This document shows positions 24,041-36,206 of a stretch of 64,000 bases of DNA, one piece after another. The stretch lies in NCBI RefSeq assembly GCF_000321225.1, contig NW_004451880.1, positions 226,319-290,318 of the forward strand, read 5' to 3'. Every line of letters starts with the position of its first letter. Positions within the stretch are counted from its first letter, which is position 1. The DNA is from Odobenus rosmarus divergens. Its lineage: Eukaryota > Chordata > Mammalia > Carnivora > Odobenidae. Both the position numbers and the translations under genes were made by a program. The notes below the pieces were generated by a model. It was not told the DNA's origin. It saw nothing but the letters and a program-made list of their open reading frames with translations, and searched no databases.

Positions 24041-26193
24041 AACCCAAATTATTTTTGTAACAGGCCAAAAAGAAGGAGACATGAGACCATGGACCTTTGA
24101 GTCTAAAAGTTATGCATAATAGATGGCCACAACTTCTCTGTATTTTAATATTGACTTCATCCACATATAGCGAGAGCCTATTATTGGCATTTATAAGGCA
24201 ACACGCTGTCAGAGCCAGTATTACAGATATGTTGCTGCAGGCACAGTGTATAAAACATATCTTTTCTAAAATAGAAATTCTTTTCAGTGGAGAAAAAGGA
24301 AAGGAGTAATAGAAGAAAGCCAGATCAAAACCAAGGGATCCTCTGTGCCCACATGTAGCTGCCGAAGCCACAACAGAAATCAGCTTTCGAAATGGAATTA
24401 TTGAAATATCCCAGATTGCTTTAAAGGAGGGAAAAAAAAGTTTAGAGTCCCGTGTCTTTTAGGATTATTATTATTATTATTAAGTTTCTATTGTTTCTGC
24501 AACCTATTGCCACCATGTCCATAAACACATAAGAAAGCAGCAGATATCCTACAACACCTTGTTTCTTGAAGACCTTTGGGTGAAAAGAAGCCCAAAACAT
24601 GAGCTATGTGTAACAGAGCCACATGTTATGATGCTATGTCCTAAAACTTTGTTCACTTAAAGAAATGCAAGTTCAGTCCTCACCAGATGTTTCAGCTCTG
24701 TTGCTAAGTCAGCAGTGTCCCGACCAGAGAACACTGGCTGCGCGAGGAACTGACCCCCATCCGAGGCACGCCGCTGATGGCTCTTCCTAATGCACGTGTG
24801 AGCATGACTTGCTCCGTGGCAAGTGCTGGGCTCTAGAGCACATAAAACAGGAATACAAAATAATAGATTGTTCTAAGCAATGTCATTTCTGTTTATGAAT
24901 TTTGATTTTTCCCTGCATTTCATGTTAGATTGAAAACGCAAAACAAACTGCTTTCCAATACCCCCAGAAGCTATCTGTGTTACCAGATGTGTTGCGAACA
25001 CTCTATTTTTCATAGGTGCTTCCTTTACTATAATATGTCCATTGTAGTGATGGAGAGGGACTGGGTTCTCTCAGGCTCTTTACTTGCCAGTTGTCTCCTG
25101 CAGCTAATGGAAATATATATTTTATTTTAGAGTATAATTTAAACATGAAGGTCTATTCTTTGCACTTTTTATTAATGCGTATATATATATAGAGATAATC
25201 TTTAAAAAAAATTAAAAATCCAAGTCCACTTTCTCTTTGTGTTCTGATTTTTTCTGGAGTTCTGGGGTCAAGATACGTGCTTATTTTTATATAGCTAAAG
25301 GTTGACATCACTGCTATGGTTGAGTCCTCTGGGGAATTGGCCAAAGCTGGAAAGACTTGGACCATTTTGACAAATTTCATTGGAATTTCGCCAGTTAGAA
25401 ATGAAAACTGCAAAACAAAGATTTGTAGGAAGCGTGTCATTGCTTTTGGGTTAGCAAGTTCTTATACTTGCAACATGTAGTTGATAATTCCTTTTTATCC
25501 TTTTAAGGATAACGACCTCCCTTTGAGATACTTGGCATCCTCTTTTTTGAGTAAGGATGAAAACCTCAATTTAATGCACTAAAAATTTACATTTCTTTCA
25601 AGTGACACTTTTGTGCCTTCAGAAAATAATCTTCTGTAAGAATTAGAGTTTTGGACACTTAACCCCTACCCGCTTGTCAATAATTTCTTGGTAAGCTGTA
25701 GTGAGTTAACCTTACATCAAGAATGAAGGTCCAAGAACTGTACTTTATTTCTGTATTTAGAAGGCAGAGTCCATTAACTTCTCTCTCAGTGCTCCAGAAG
25801 GGTGTGAGTATCATGATCTGTTTAAATTTAAATATTTCTGCCTCTTACTCAAATTTCAAAGAGTATACTTTTAACTTCTATACTAAATGCTATTTAGTTA
25901 ATATTTATTGTGAGCCTCTCCGAGTATACTTACAAAGTAGACATATGTCAAGACATCCAGTACCCACTGGACTGAAAGATACTGTGACTCCCACCAGTTA
26001 CTAGAATGCGTGTAAATCAAGAAAGTTAACCTTCAAGAAATGAAGTCACTTTCTCAAAAAAAAAAAAAAAACAAATGAAGTCACTTTCTCTTTCCAACTC
26101 TCCTCTGGAAAGGAAGTTAGTTATCTGTGGTCTCCAACTTAGTTTAGAGCTCAAATTCAGCCAGATAACTTTTATAACCTGTATGGGTCATTT
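24041..26193. other. TBCEL-TECTA intergenic (or distal 3' UTR), unique sequence
   Basis: I see no gene here. Contents include an (ATT)n microsatellite near 24,465-24,482 and a poly(A) tract with flanking duplication at 26,038-26,090. Open frames at 23,907-24,371 (minus), 25,153-25,440 (minus) and 25,723-26,004 (plus) resemble nothing I know. Confidence 0.5.
26038..26090 (+). mobile_element. Poly(A)-only insertion with 18-bp target duplication
   Basis: The 18 bases 'aaatgaagtcactttctc' occur exactly at 26,038-26,055 and 26,073-26,090, separated by a 16-base A run and one C. This is the footprint expected when L1 machinery integrates a cDNA containing only the poly(A) tail. A replication-slippage duplication with A-tract growth is the alternative. 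Confidence 0.65.
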
Positions 26194-26384
26194 CATACAC
26201 TTTTAACTTTTTTTTAAGATTTTATTCATCAGAGAGAGGCGAAGCCAGAAGGAGAAGCAGGGTCCCTGCTGAACAGGGAGATAGGACTCGGAGCTCCATC
26301 CCAGGACCCTGGGATCATGACCTGAGCTGAAGGCAGACGCTTAACCAACTGATACCCAGGCACCCCCATCTACTTTTAACTTTT
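26194..26384 (-). mobile_element. SINEC copy, antisense, shortened
   Basis: 'aagattttattcatcagaga' then 'aggagaagcagggtccctgc', 'gggatcatgacctgagctga' and 'gcttaaccaactgataccca': a reverse-complement SINEC of about 155 bp (26,212-26,366). Flanks 'catacacttttaactttt' (26,194-26,211) and 'catctacttttaactttt' (26,367-26,384) are a target duplication with two differences. Confidence 0.92.
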
Positions 26385-26999
26385 TAATGTCACCAGGATT
26401 TAGGAACTGAGTTAATCCATGATTAAAGTATGATGAATTTTTTATTCCTCTCCTTGAAAAATTTGAAACTAACACTGGAAATCTTTAGCTTTTTTGTTTG
26501 TTCTAACAAACATCTATTAAAATGGTCAAATACATATATTTGCCTATATATATATGAATATATACAGAAGAGGTTCTTGTGCTAGCCTCCCACCTTACTC
26601 TGAACTAAATAGAACAACACAACTGGGGGTTTTTACTAATACAGTTTAGCATTATTCTGCTGAGTCAGTGGCCTTTTTACAGCTATATTTCAAAACACTG
26701 AAACGGTGACCTAAATAATAATTGATCCTAACAGAGCAAACTAAAGAAAGGAAATCAGTTCTTAAAATAAGAATTACTAATAACTGTTTAATATTTTGTC
26801 TGATGCTTTTCTTCAGTGTGGCTTAGGCACCTGAATAATTGGCTTGCACTCTATTTGAAGGCACACATATTAAGAGGGGAGTAACAAACTCGTAACCCAG
26901 GAGGAAGGAGAACCATAAGGGGATAGAGTTGCTGGTTGTATGAATCCTTGCCAGGGGTCCAAGCTTACCATGTGTGTTTCTCACGTTTCTTGTAAACAC

Positions 27000-27210
27000 T
27001 AATAATGAGCATTTATTATCAACCAGGACCCATTCTAGATGCTCCACCTGTAGTAAACCCATTTGGTCTTCATGACATCCCTATGAGGTTAGCACTGTTG
27101 CTATCCCCATCTTCTTACTAGTGAAGAGATTGAGACACGGATGGGTTAAGTAACTTGCCAAAAGTCACACAGTTGGGTAGCAGAGCCAGGATTCAAACCC
27201 AAGGAATTTG
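27000..27210 (+). repeat. MIR element
   Basis: MIR order: 'gagcatttattatcaaccag', 'ttcatgacatccctatgagg', 'agtgaagagattgagacacg', 'gtcacacagttgggtagcag', 'caggattcaaacccaagga'. Among the better preserved MIR copies in the window. Confidence 0.88.
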
Positions 27211-28199
27211 GCTGGGGAATCCAGGCATTTGACATCTATTATGTAGTACTTGGCTGCTAAAATTCTCCATAACCCTACACTAGCACACACACACACCTTT
27301 ATTGTCAGTCTTTAAGTCTCATTAAAACGAGATGTTCCTCAATATCCATTTGCTAAATTGACTTGCTCTATAACAAAGTCACTGATGTGGCTGATGGCTC
27401 TAAATCCAAATTGGAATTTGTCCTCAGGCCACCTGCAGAATTGTGAGATGACCATTGGTATGTACCTACTGTCCTCCCTGCCCCTCTGACGTGCCACTTG
27501 GACACTTGTGATGGGTGCTGTTGACAAGAATAAATGAGACAATAATATGCAAGAAAACTGAGAATTTGGTTTTTAACATAAGGACATTCTAGAGCCTTAA
27601 AACTTTGTTTCAGTAAACAGTCAGAGGTGAGAGAGGTCACTCAGGTCAGACTCAGACTTCTGTCAGAGGCAAGAGTGTTTAAGTAGACTTAAAATGGGTG
27701 TATATAGAGGGGAAAAAGTTTTATAATTGCGAACTGTTGCAAATGTTTTGTTACAGGAAAGGACGAGACTGTCACTGCTATTGTTCCTCCTTAAAATGTA
27801 AGTGAACGCCTTGTGAAGAATATAAATGTTGCTTACAAAATAGAGGAGACAGGCTATCTATTATGGTCTGCAAGATCTAGATCTGCCAAAAAAATTACAA
27901 TGCAATTTCAGTTTGTCAAGTCTTACACAGACTCTTCATCCTTGAATGCTTCGTAGTCACTGTAAGTAATACAATTAAGGTGTTAAACAAATGAGAATAA
28001 GAGGAGGCAGACATCAAAAAATACAGACAAAAGAGAAAAAAATGTTTTCTGAAATATCTGATATATTTGAGGGCAGATGTAAGATTTACTCCACTATTCA
28101 AGAGTAGAAACGGGACATTATGAATTGCTTTGGCTGTGTTAAAATTTTGTTTGGTTTGATTTTCAATTTGTTTGCAGAAAGAAGTCTCTTCAAAAACCA

Positions 28200-28790
28200 T
28201 TTGAATTTATTTTCTAAATAAAAAATATTCACATGCTTCAAAAAAAATCAAACAACGTAAAGATGGTATACATTGGAAAATCCCACTCTAACTCCCTGTC
28301 CTTCACCTTTTATTGGTTTCTTATGTGTCTTTCCAGAGTTCACACAAATAATAGCAAATAATATATATTGTTCCCCTTTTATACAGCAAAGTTAGTGTAT
28401 TATACACTAACATGCGCCTTGCTTTTTTCACTTGAAATATATCTTGGAGATCTCTCCATAGCGGTATACAGGGAATCACACTATCCTTTGTTTGCAATAT
28501 AATATATAATGTTCCATTTATAGACATAATTTATAATTTGTTTGACTCAAACCTCATTGATAGATATTTGAGTTTTTCTTCTCCGTCCCTCTTTCTCTCT
28601 CCCTCCCTCCATCCCAATCTCCCTCTCTTTTATTTCCTATGTTCAATGTGCTGCAGTAAACAGCATATATTCATATTTGAAATGAATCTATAGAATACAT
28701 TTTTAGAAGTGGGATCATTGGATCAAAAGGTCAAAGTGTTTACAATTTGGGTAGATATTGCCAAATTGTTCTCCATGAGAGATACATAAA
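28200..28790 (-). mobile_element. Very old L1M 3' UTR fragment, antisense
   Basis: Phrases such as 'agaagtgggatcattggatc' and 'gatattgccaaattgttctc' in + orientation match the antisense of old L1M/L1ME 3' UTRs. A CT-rich simple tract interrupts it near 28,578-28,630. No coding capacity. Confidence 0.65.
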
Positions 28791-29740
28791 AAGAATTTTT
28801 TTTTTCCTGGCTTTATTATTTGTCACATCCCTGCAAAGTCAAAGACTACTGATCTTGTTCTTGATGTATGAATGCTGGTTTGTGCAACTAAGGTAGGGTC
28901 CTACCCAATTAGGCATGCAAAGCTTGGCACCTGAATTCAACACATAGATGTGCATGAGTCATGCACATTGTCTATCTTAGGAGCCATCTTTCCTCTGGAA
29001 TCTAATTTTTAATCATTGGTGAGATTTCCCCTCTGCAGGAGAAGGTACATGTATTATTTATCCGTAACAATGTATGAGCATTTGTTTCAGCTGAGTGCTC
29101 TTGAAAATTGATGGATTAATAGCCCTGATACCCTGTGCTTATTGTCTACAGGAAGCTTTGATCAGAGCTGCTTCTTACAGATCAGTGAAATTCTTTTAGA
29201 GGAACTACTTGGTTCTACGTGGTGAATAGGGAATATAGTGTGTCTGCACCCCCCACCCTTTCCAGCTTTATTGCTAATGTGCTGGCAAGGATGTTAGAAT
29301 AATACCAATTGTAAGCTTTTTTGATTATATGGGTCTCCTTAGAATTAACTATTCCAAACTCCTTGGCTAGATACAGATGCTAAAGTTGCTTTCAGAAAAT
29401 ATCTTTGAACGCTTATTTGGATTTCAGAGATGACCATCTTTTATTAGATCTTAGATCTAGAAAATCTTGCTGATTAGTTAATAAACATTAATGTCATTCA
29501 GTGTGGTTTTCAAAGAGCCAATGCCACTTTTCGTATAATTAAGCCATATTTCTTAGCTTAGTCCAAGCTCAGGGTCTAGAATGAATAAGGCCAGCCCAAA
29601 AAAGAAATAATCCTTAAAGGCAAATAATATTAATTCTTTAAAAAACAGATTCCAGATCATTTGTGCTACAATTTGAACCCCTGATGTTTTCTGCTTGCAG
29701 TTAAGTGATTATTACCATGATACTAATATATATGAAAAAA
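28791..29740. other. Intergenic sequence without recognisable content
   Basis: No exon, RNA gene or clear repeat was recognised here. Open frames are all short. The stretch ends in T-rich sequence just before the SINE at 29,796. Confidence 0.5.
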
Positions 29741-29795
29741 TTTTTACATCAGGTTTTTTTTTGTTTTTTTTTTTTGCTTTTAAGAAACAAAACTA

Positions 29796-29995
29796 GGGGC
29801 GCCTGGGTGGCTCAGTTGGTTAAGCAACTGCCTTCGACTCAGGTCATGATCCTGGAGTCCCGGGATCGAGTCCCACATCAGGCTCCCTGCTCAGCAGGGA
29901 GTCTGCTTCTCCCTCTGACCCTCTTCCCTCTCGTGCTCTCTATCTCTCATTCTCTCTCTGTCAAATAAATAAATAAAATCTTAAAAAAAAAAAAA
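29796..29995 (+). mobile_element. SINEC copy, near full length
   Basis: The best preserved SINEC of the window. The head 'ggggcgcctgggtggctcag' is followed by A-box-like 'tggctcagttggttaagca', B-box-like 'gggatcgagtcccacatc', 'tgctcagcagggagtctgct', a CT-rich tract, AAATAAATAAATAAAATC and a 13-base A run. Its duplication is obscured by A-rich flanks ('aaaact' on both sides). It serves as the local reference for judging the other copies. Confidence 0.96.
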
Positions 29996-30960
29996 CTGAA
30001 TGGCTTGTATCAAAAAGACAAGAAGTAACAAGTGTTGGTGAGCATGTGGAGAAAAGGGAACCCTCGTGCACTGTTGGTGGGAATGCAAACTGGTACAGCC
30101 AGTCTGGAAAACAGTATGGAGCTTCCTCAGAAAACTAAAAATAGAAGTACCATAGGATTCAGTAACTCCACTTCTGAGTATTTACCCGAAGAAAACAAAA
30201 ACACTAATTCAAAAAGATATATGTTTATTGCAGCATTATTTACAACAGCCAAGATATGGAAGCAACTTAAATGCCCATTGATAGATGAATGAATAAAGAA
30301 GATGTGGTGTGTATACATAGTGGAATATTACTCAACCATAAAAAAGGAAAAACTTGCCATTCATGACAGCATGGATAGACTTAGAGGGTATTACGCTAAG
30401 TGAAATAAGACAGAGAAAGACAAATACCATATGATTTCACTTATATGTGGAATCTAAAAAAACAAACGAGCAACAAAAACAGAGAGAGAGAAACAGACTC
30501 ATAAATACAGAGAACAGGGGCACCTGGGTGCTCAGGTCATGATCCCAGGGTCCTGGGATGGATCCCTGCATTGAGCTCCCGGCTCAGCAGGGAGTCTGCT
30601 TATCCCTTTCCCTCTGTCTCTCCCCCTGCTCTTGCTCTCTCTCTCTCTCTGTGTGTCTCAAATAAATAAATGATATCTTTAAAATTAAATAAATAAATAC
30701 AGAGAACAAATTGGTAGTTGCCAAAGGAGAGGGGATGGATGAAAGGGGTGAAGGTGATTAGGAGGTACACACATTCAATTATAAAATAAATAAGTCACAG
30801 AGATTGAAAGTACAGCATAGGGAATATAGTCAAGAATATTTTAATATTCTTATCGTGGTGAGCATTTTGTAATGTATATAATCGTTGAATCACCATGTTG
30901 TACACCTGAAACTAATTTAATATTATATGTCAACTATACTTCAATTAAATTTTAATTTTT
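29996..30960 (+). mobile_element. L1M 3' end, sense orientation, split by a SINE
   Basis: + strand L1M ORF2 C-terminus and 3' UTR: 'gtggagaaaagggaaccctc', 'attgcagcattatttacaac', 'gaatattactcaaccataaa', 'gtgaaataagacagagaaag', ending near 'acttcaattaaattttaatt'. It is 5' truncated. SINEC at 30,517-30,692 splits it. It is the only clear plus-strand L1 in the window. The open frame 30,032-30,292 is the old ORF2 tail and 3' part, not a gene. Confidence 0.9.
30501..30708 (+). mobile_element. SINEC copy lacking its A-box segment, 16-bp target duplication
   Basis: The body (30,517-30,692) reads 'ggggcacctgggtgctcagg' directly into 'tcatgatcccagggtcctgg'. Compared with 29,796, about 30 bases between two 'ctcag' words are missing, which removes the A-box-like part. 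The duplication 'ataaatacagagaaca' is exact at 30,501-30,516 and 30,693-30,708, so insertion into the L1M is relatively recent. Confidence 0.93.
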
Positions 30961-31390
30961 TTAATTCACAAAAAATTAAAACCCAACAGACTACGTGAGC
31001 ATCCCATTTTATGAACGTTAATCTAGATATCTAAGAATGAGGATTCCAAGGCAGTAAGAGAAGTAAACATCCAGATGTGTGATGCCCTTCAGAATCATTT
31101 CATTCTGAATGTCTTTACTGTTCAGGAGAAGTCTTCAGGAGCATAACTGCTTCCACATGACCTCATCCATTTCAAGGATCCTGCTATGGATAACTACCAT
31201 TTTTCAGGGAGAATGGAAGTATAGCCTTAGAGGTAACCACCTTATTGAACTAGATCTAGGAGGTTGAATGTCATCGAATCAGTGACTAAGGGGTAGAAAC
31301 AACTACACTACAGAAATATCTGGAACCTCCATGACAGATCATACAAGAAAGCAAAACATTCCGTTGTAGAGGGCTTGCAAATTTATTCAA
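30961..31390. other. Intergenic sequence, nothing recognised
   Basis: Unique-looking sequence between the L1M end and the ERVL-like relic. No open frame of note, no repeat that I recognise. Confidence 0.5.
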
Positions 31391-34261
31391 GACACCAGCG
31401 TCCCAGATTCAGTTCTCTGGGAAGCAGACACTAAGGTAGAGTTAGAAGTGCAAAGGCTTATTGGGGAATAACCCCTGGGAAAGTGAAGGGGTACAAGGAG
31501 GGGCCACAGACCATGCTGTAGACCTGACAGTCTGCCAGTGCAGTACAATGCTCTGGAGCAAGGAGGAGTCCTGCCTGGGGCCCATGACCAACGCTTTTCT
31601 CAGTCATCAGTTGGCAAAACACAACAAGAACATAACTTCAGCTTGAACACTGATGTAAATCCTGAAGGAGCCAATGGCTGGAAGCTGTCAGCTAACCATA
31701 CTCCTTGTGGCAGGAAAGTATTCCTTTCTCGAAGGGGGATCTGAGCTGTGCACCTTTGTATCTACCACAGACCACTCCATGCAATGTATAGATCCAATTC
31801 TCCATGATGAGGGCCAGCCCCTCTCATGCTCCGGTGGCTCTCTCTTCCTGAGTGGAACCTTAGAAGAGGGAGGTTAGGGGAATGAACCATAGCCCCCGTC
31901 ACTGCAATTGATTTCAGGGGCACAACTGGTACCCATTGTCTCCCTTTTCCACTGTCCATCTTAACACCTTAGCCGTCACCTCTGTTGGTCTGCGTTTACC
32001 TAGTGGTTTCTCCCAAACCCTAATTCCTACGTAGTCTGAGTCCCTGGGAACCGTATGCTGCTCAGACTTGGGCAGGGGAGTGCTAAAAGCCACCAAAATG
32101 GGTCACCTGAGCCCTACACACATTATCCCTTGAATCCGTCATGTGACATCAGCCCCCCCGCCCCCCCGGCTCATCAGGGTCAGTGACTCCTAACAGGATG
32201 GTAGCCCATCTTCTTTCCAGCTAGTCTCTGAACACAGAGCACAAGTGCTCACACAGCATCGCAGCCATAGTGTATAGCTCCATGGGACTCTCACTGGGTC
32301 CCCTGGTGAGAGTGTGCCCTCTCGGGGACCAGGATGTCAAACTGCACAACCCTGAGACGAGGGGTGGGAAGCACAAAGTCCTCAGTTATCACTGGGAGTA
32401 CTGGCAAGCGAGGCCACCTCTGCTTCCACACGTCAGTTCCCAGATCCATGTATTCTTCCTATGGGGGACACTGACTGCATCACACAAAGGTCTCGATACA
32501 TCCTCAGTATCCTGGAGGGTGGCACCTCCAGGAGGATGCAATTCTATGCCTACGGGTCAGGCATTCTGCAAGCCTCTTATTAATGGTAATGGCTGAGGTC
32601 CTGTGGGCAGGAAAAGCAACCCAGAGCACAGAGTAGAGGTCTACTCCTGGGAGAAGGAACTACCGACCCCTCCAATGTAGTCATTTTGCCTCCAAGTGGC
32701 CAGCTGGTCTCTCCAAGGAACAGAGACATGCGGAGGGCTTAGCTTTAGTCTCTCTGATTAGCAGGTTGTACACTCAGAGGCAATGGAAGCTAGTTTAGCC
32801 TCGCTAAATGGGAGTTCCTGCTCCTGGGCCTCTTCATAACCTCCATCCCTGCTGTTGTGGCCACTTCATACATGTCCCCCATTGTACCAACACTGACAGA
32901 GGCTGCCTCACGGCAATTGGCAAAGTCATTTTGTCCACTTGGTTGTTTAGTCCCTCTTCTGTAGTGGATGCTTTTTTTTGCGGGTGTTAACATATGATAC
33001 AAAGATCTTCACACTTCGTGTCCATTCCCATCTGTCTATCCACATGTCTCTACTCCAGGCCTCCTTGTCACTGATTTTCCAAGCTTTATTCTTCCAGGTC
33101 GTTGTCTAGCTGGCTATCTGATTCACCACTGCCTACAAGGTTGTACATGGTCTAACCTCAGAACACTTCTCCTTTGACACAAAGTACGCGACAAGATATA
33201 TTGCCTCAAGTTCCACACATTAGGAAGATGTCCCCTTATCATTGTGTTTCAAAGCTACCCCTGAGTGAGGCTGTAACAGCTACCATCTGCTTTAGGCTTG
33301 CATACACACACCAAGCTGAGTCATCCATACACCAAGTTTAGGCATTTTCCTCCTCTTTCAGTTCATTGTGTGCACCCCCCACCCCACATATAGCCATATG
33401 TGTAATTTGGGTTAGGGGGGTGGTGTGGAGTCTGTGCTAATAGTCAGGCAGCTCGCCATTGCCAGTCCCAGATTTACCATTTCCATCATATCATGGATTG
33501 CTATTGGATCCACCTGACTTTATGACTTGGGGGATCCAACAGGACCCAGGTCATGATGGGACATTCTGGACACATGGTCACTTGTATCTTGGTCAAATGT
33601 TCCATCACAAAGCCCAGTTTCATGCCACGAGTGGGTTTGCAGGAGATGTGGTTATTCTTTGCTGCAGATGGCATGACCTTGCTCTAAAACTCAAGTGCCT
33701 GCATTGTGGTTCTCCCACTAGGGTTTGCAAGAAACTCCCCATTTTATCTTTTTTTCCACCACTGACACCTCCAACAAAGGGTCTACCGAACATATGACCC
33801 AAGTGTCAAGGTTACTTGCATTTCAGCCTTGAGCTACTACAAAGTTCTTTCTGCTCTCAGCCCAAGTCAAAGTTGGCTGAATTCCATATTACCTGGAATG
33901 GGGGCTGGAGCAGTTTTCCTAGGTATGGAATATGTGGCCTCCAGAACCCAAGGAAACCAACAAAAAAGGAAGAATTTCTTTGTAAAGAGGTTGCAAGGTA
34001 TAGTAATTTGGCTTTTACTTTGGAGGAGAGGTCTCAGCATGTCCCTGACTACTGGATTCCTAAAAATTTTACTGAGGTACTAGCCCTGGATCTTTGAGGG
34101 ATTTATCTGCCATCTTTTGGAGCACATGTGTCTTCCCAAGGCCTCTTGGCTGTAGCCACCTTTTGCTCATTATGCCCAGTCAGCTTGATGTTACCAGAGT
34201 AATAAATCAAGGTGATGTTCTATAGGATCCAAATGGTCCATATCTCAGCCCCAGGGCAAAA

Positions 34262-34756
34262 CTATACATGTATATTGCTATCTGTCCTATTTGAATGTGA
34301 ACTACTTCTGATTCTTGTTCCTGATTCAGACAGAAAAAAAAGTATTTGCCAAATGAATGGCCACGTATACCATGTACCTGAATCCATGTTAATCAGCTCT
34401 AGCAAAGATACCATGTTAGCACAGGAGCTGTAAATTAGCACTACTGCTTGATTGAGCTTGCAGTAGTCAACAGTCATTCTTCAGAATCCATCCTGGCCAG
34501 CCAAATGGAAATATGGTAGAGTCCACCACCCTGGCTCTATAAGAGTGAGCTGATCTTTACTATCCTCCTCTGACCCCCAGTACAGTACTCTTATATTTGC
34601 TACCTTCGATGGAGTGGGGAGATCCATTTCCTTCCTTGCTAGGATAGCTCTTACATCAAAGACAAAAGGCCCAGTGGGCCAAGTACAATTACAATCCCAA
34701 TTACAATTAGGACTTGGAAAATGACATCCAGGTGGGTCTGTAGCCCGTGGACCCAC
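34262..34756 (-). pseudogene. ERVL-like pol (reverse transcriptase) remnant, disrupted
   Basis: Two adjacent minus-strand frames (34,756-34,481 and 34,477-34,262) resemble the region leading into and including the start of a retroviral reverse transcriptase, with 'LPTPSKVANIRVLYW' and 'VDYCKLNQAV'. They are separated by a frame break, and the catalytic part further on is not open. The reading is by resemblance only. Confidence 0.55.
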
Positions 34757-36131
34757 TATAAGCTGGACTTGGCCAGAACCACTTTTTTTCCTAGGCCCTA
34801 GGTATTCCCACTCTACCAGGGACTTTGGGTATCAATGTTAACTCAAACCCCTTATCCAACAGTCCTCCAACTACGTAGGAATTCTTCTTACCTCTTTCTA
34901 CAGTCCCTACAGTAAATGGCCATAAGTCTTTGGGGGAAGAAGTGGGAGAATCATTACCACACATACATGTCATGGTCTTGAAGTTTCCTTCTCTTTGGGG
35001 ACCTGGTTACCTTTTTAGTGTACAGGATCCAGGTTTGAAAACTGACTCAGATCTATCAATTGAGCAAGGGATCAAACATTTGGAGGGTGGGAAGACAACT
35101 GCCTTCAGTCTCTTGATCAACAATTTTTGTACTTTTTAATTATATATGGTGAGCAATCCCCTTGTCAGCTGCTCATCTACTTTGCCCTGGAATGCCATGC
35201 TCTATTAATCATCTCCTTAACTCTCAATGGGTCAGGCACCCTTGGCTGCCACTCTGATCTGCTTGGTCACAATGAAGATTATGACCCCCTTGGCTTCAGG
35301 CAGTAGAGTGCTGCCCCCTGGTCTCTATCATTTCAGGAGCTCATCTCCTCCACTGCTATCAGGTAGCCAAGTTTTATGATCACCTGTCCCGCCATCAGCC
35401 CTGGCCTGCAGAGGGGAGCCACCCCTGAGTTTCTTAGTGATGCTAGTGCTTCTTTCACCAGTATAATTCTGCTGGCTTTGGTGGAGGATGTGTCTGTCCT
35501 CTGGGCCTTCGCATGGGACATGATCATTTGGTGGGTCTCCCAGACTCACGTAATATGTCTGATCCATCATGTTCGCTTCTCTGAGCTTTTAATCCCTTCT
35601 ACCATCTGCCACAGTAATCCAGACATTTCAGCATCACTCAGTGTGGGCCTTCACTTTTTTTCCAGGCTTCCAGGAGCTGACCTAGCGAGTTTGCTCTACC
35701 CCCGGGGTCCTTGCATGTTAAGGCCTGTATCCCCAGAGAGTGCCCCCAAATCCAAAAACCTTCCTTTATTCTGTGTTATGGCCCAGTCTCCTTGACTGAG
35801 CACCCTCACAATCCAGTCCCATGGATACTCCCCTCCCCCACCCCGTGCCAGGTTGTGCTGGTAGGTCCTGCAGCCCCTTTGGAGTGTGGTCCCTTTCCTC
35901 CCTCGTCAGGCCCAACATGTCCCTGGCTGGGTTTTGCTGCCACTTGGCCTTTATTATAGGCCTGGCAGTCAGAAGAGGAGATGGGAGCAGCTTCTGAGGG
36001 GCATGAATCATCTCTGTTGTCTTCCTGTGCTAGGAGAAATGTTAGCTCTTAATGAGATGGAGTGGGATGTGTCTGAGGGCTTGGAAATTTTGAGAAATCT
36101 GGAGAGTCAAAATCTACCCAAATAATGCCAT

Positions 36132-36206
36132 CACACACACACACACACACACACATGAGCATGTACATATATATAATAAATTCTATATATGTAATTATAT
36201 ATAGAA
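36132..36206. repeat. (CA)n microsatellite next to an AT-rich hairpin
   Basis: A CA repeat at 36,132-36,154 is followed by AT-rich sequence. It includes a perfect 10-bp inverted repeat, 'ttctatatat' (36,181-36,190) and 'atatatagaa' (36,197-36,206), with a 6-base loop. Confidence 0.8.

Noticed and set aside
32150..32170. C-rich run as a functional G-quadruplex/i-motif
   Set aside because: Only two C runs are present, not the four needed for a standard quadruplex; low complexity inside a decayed element.
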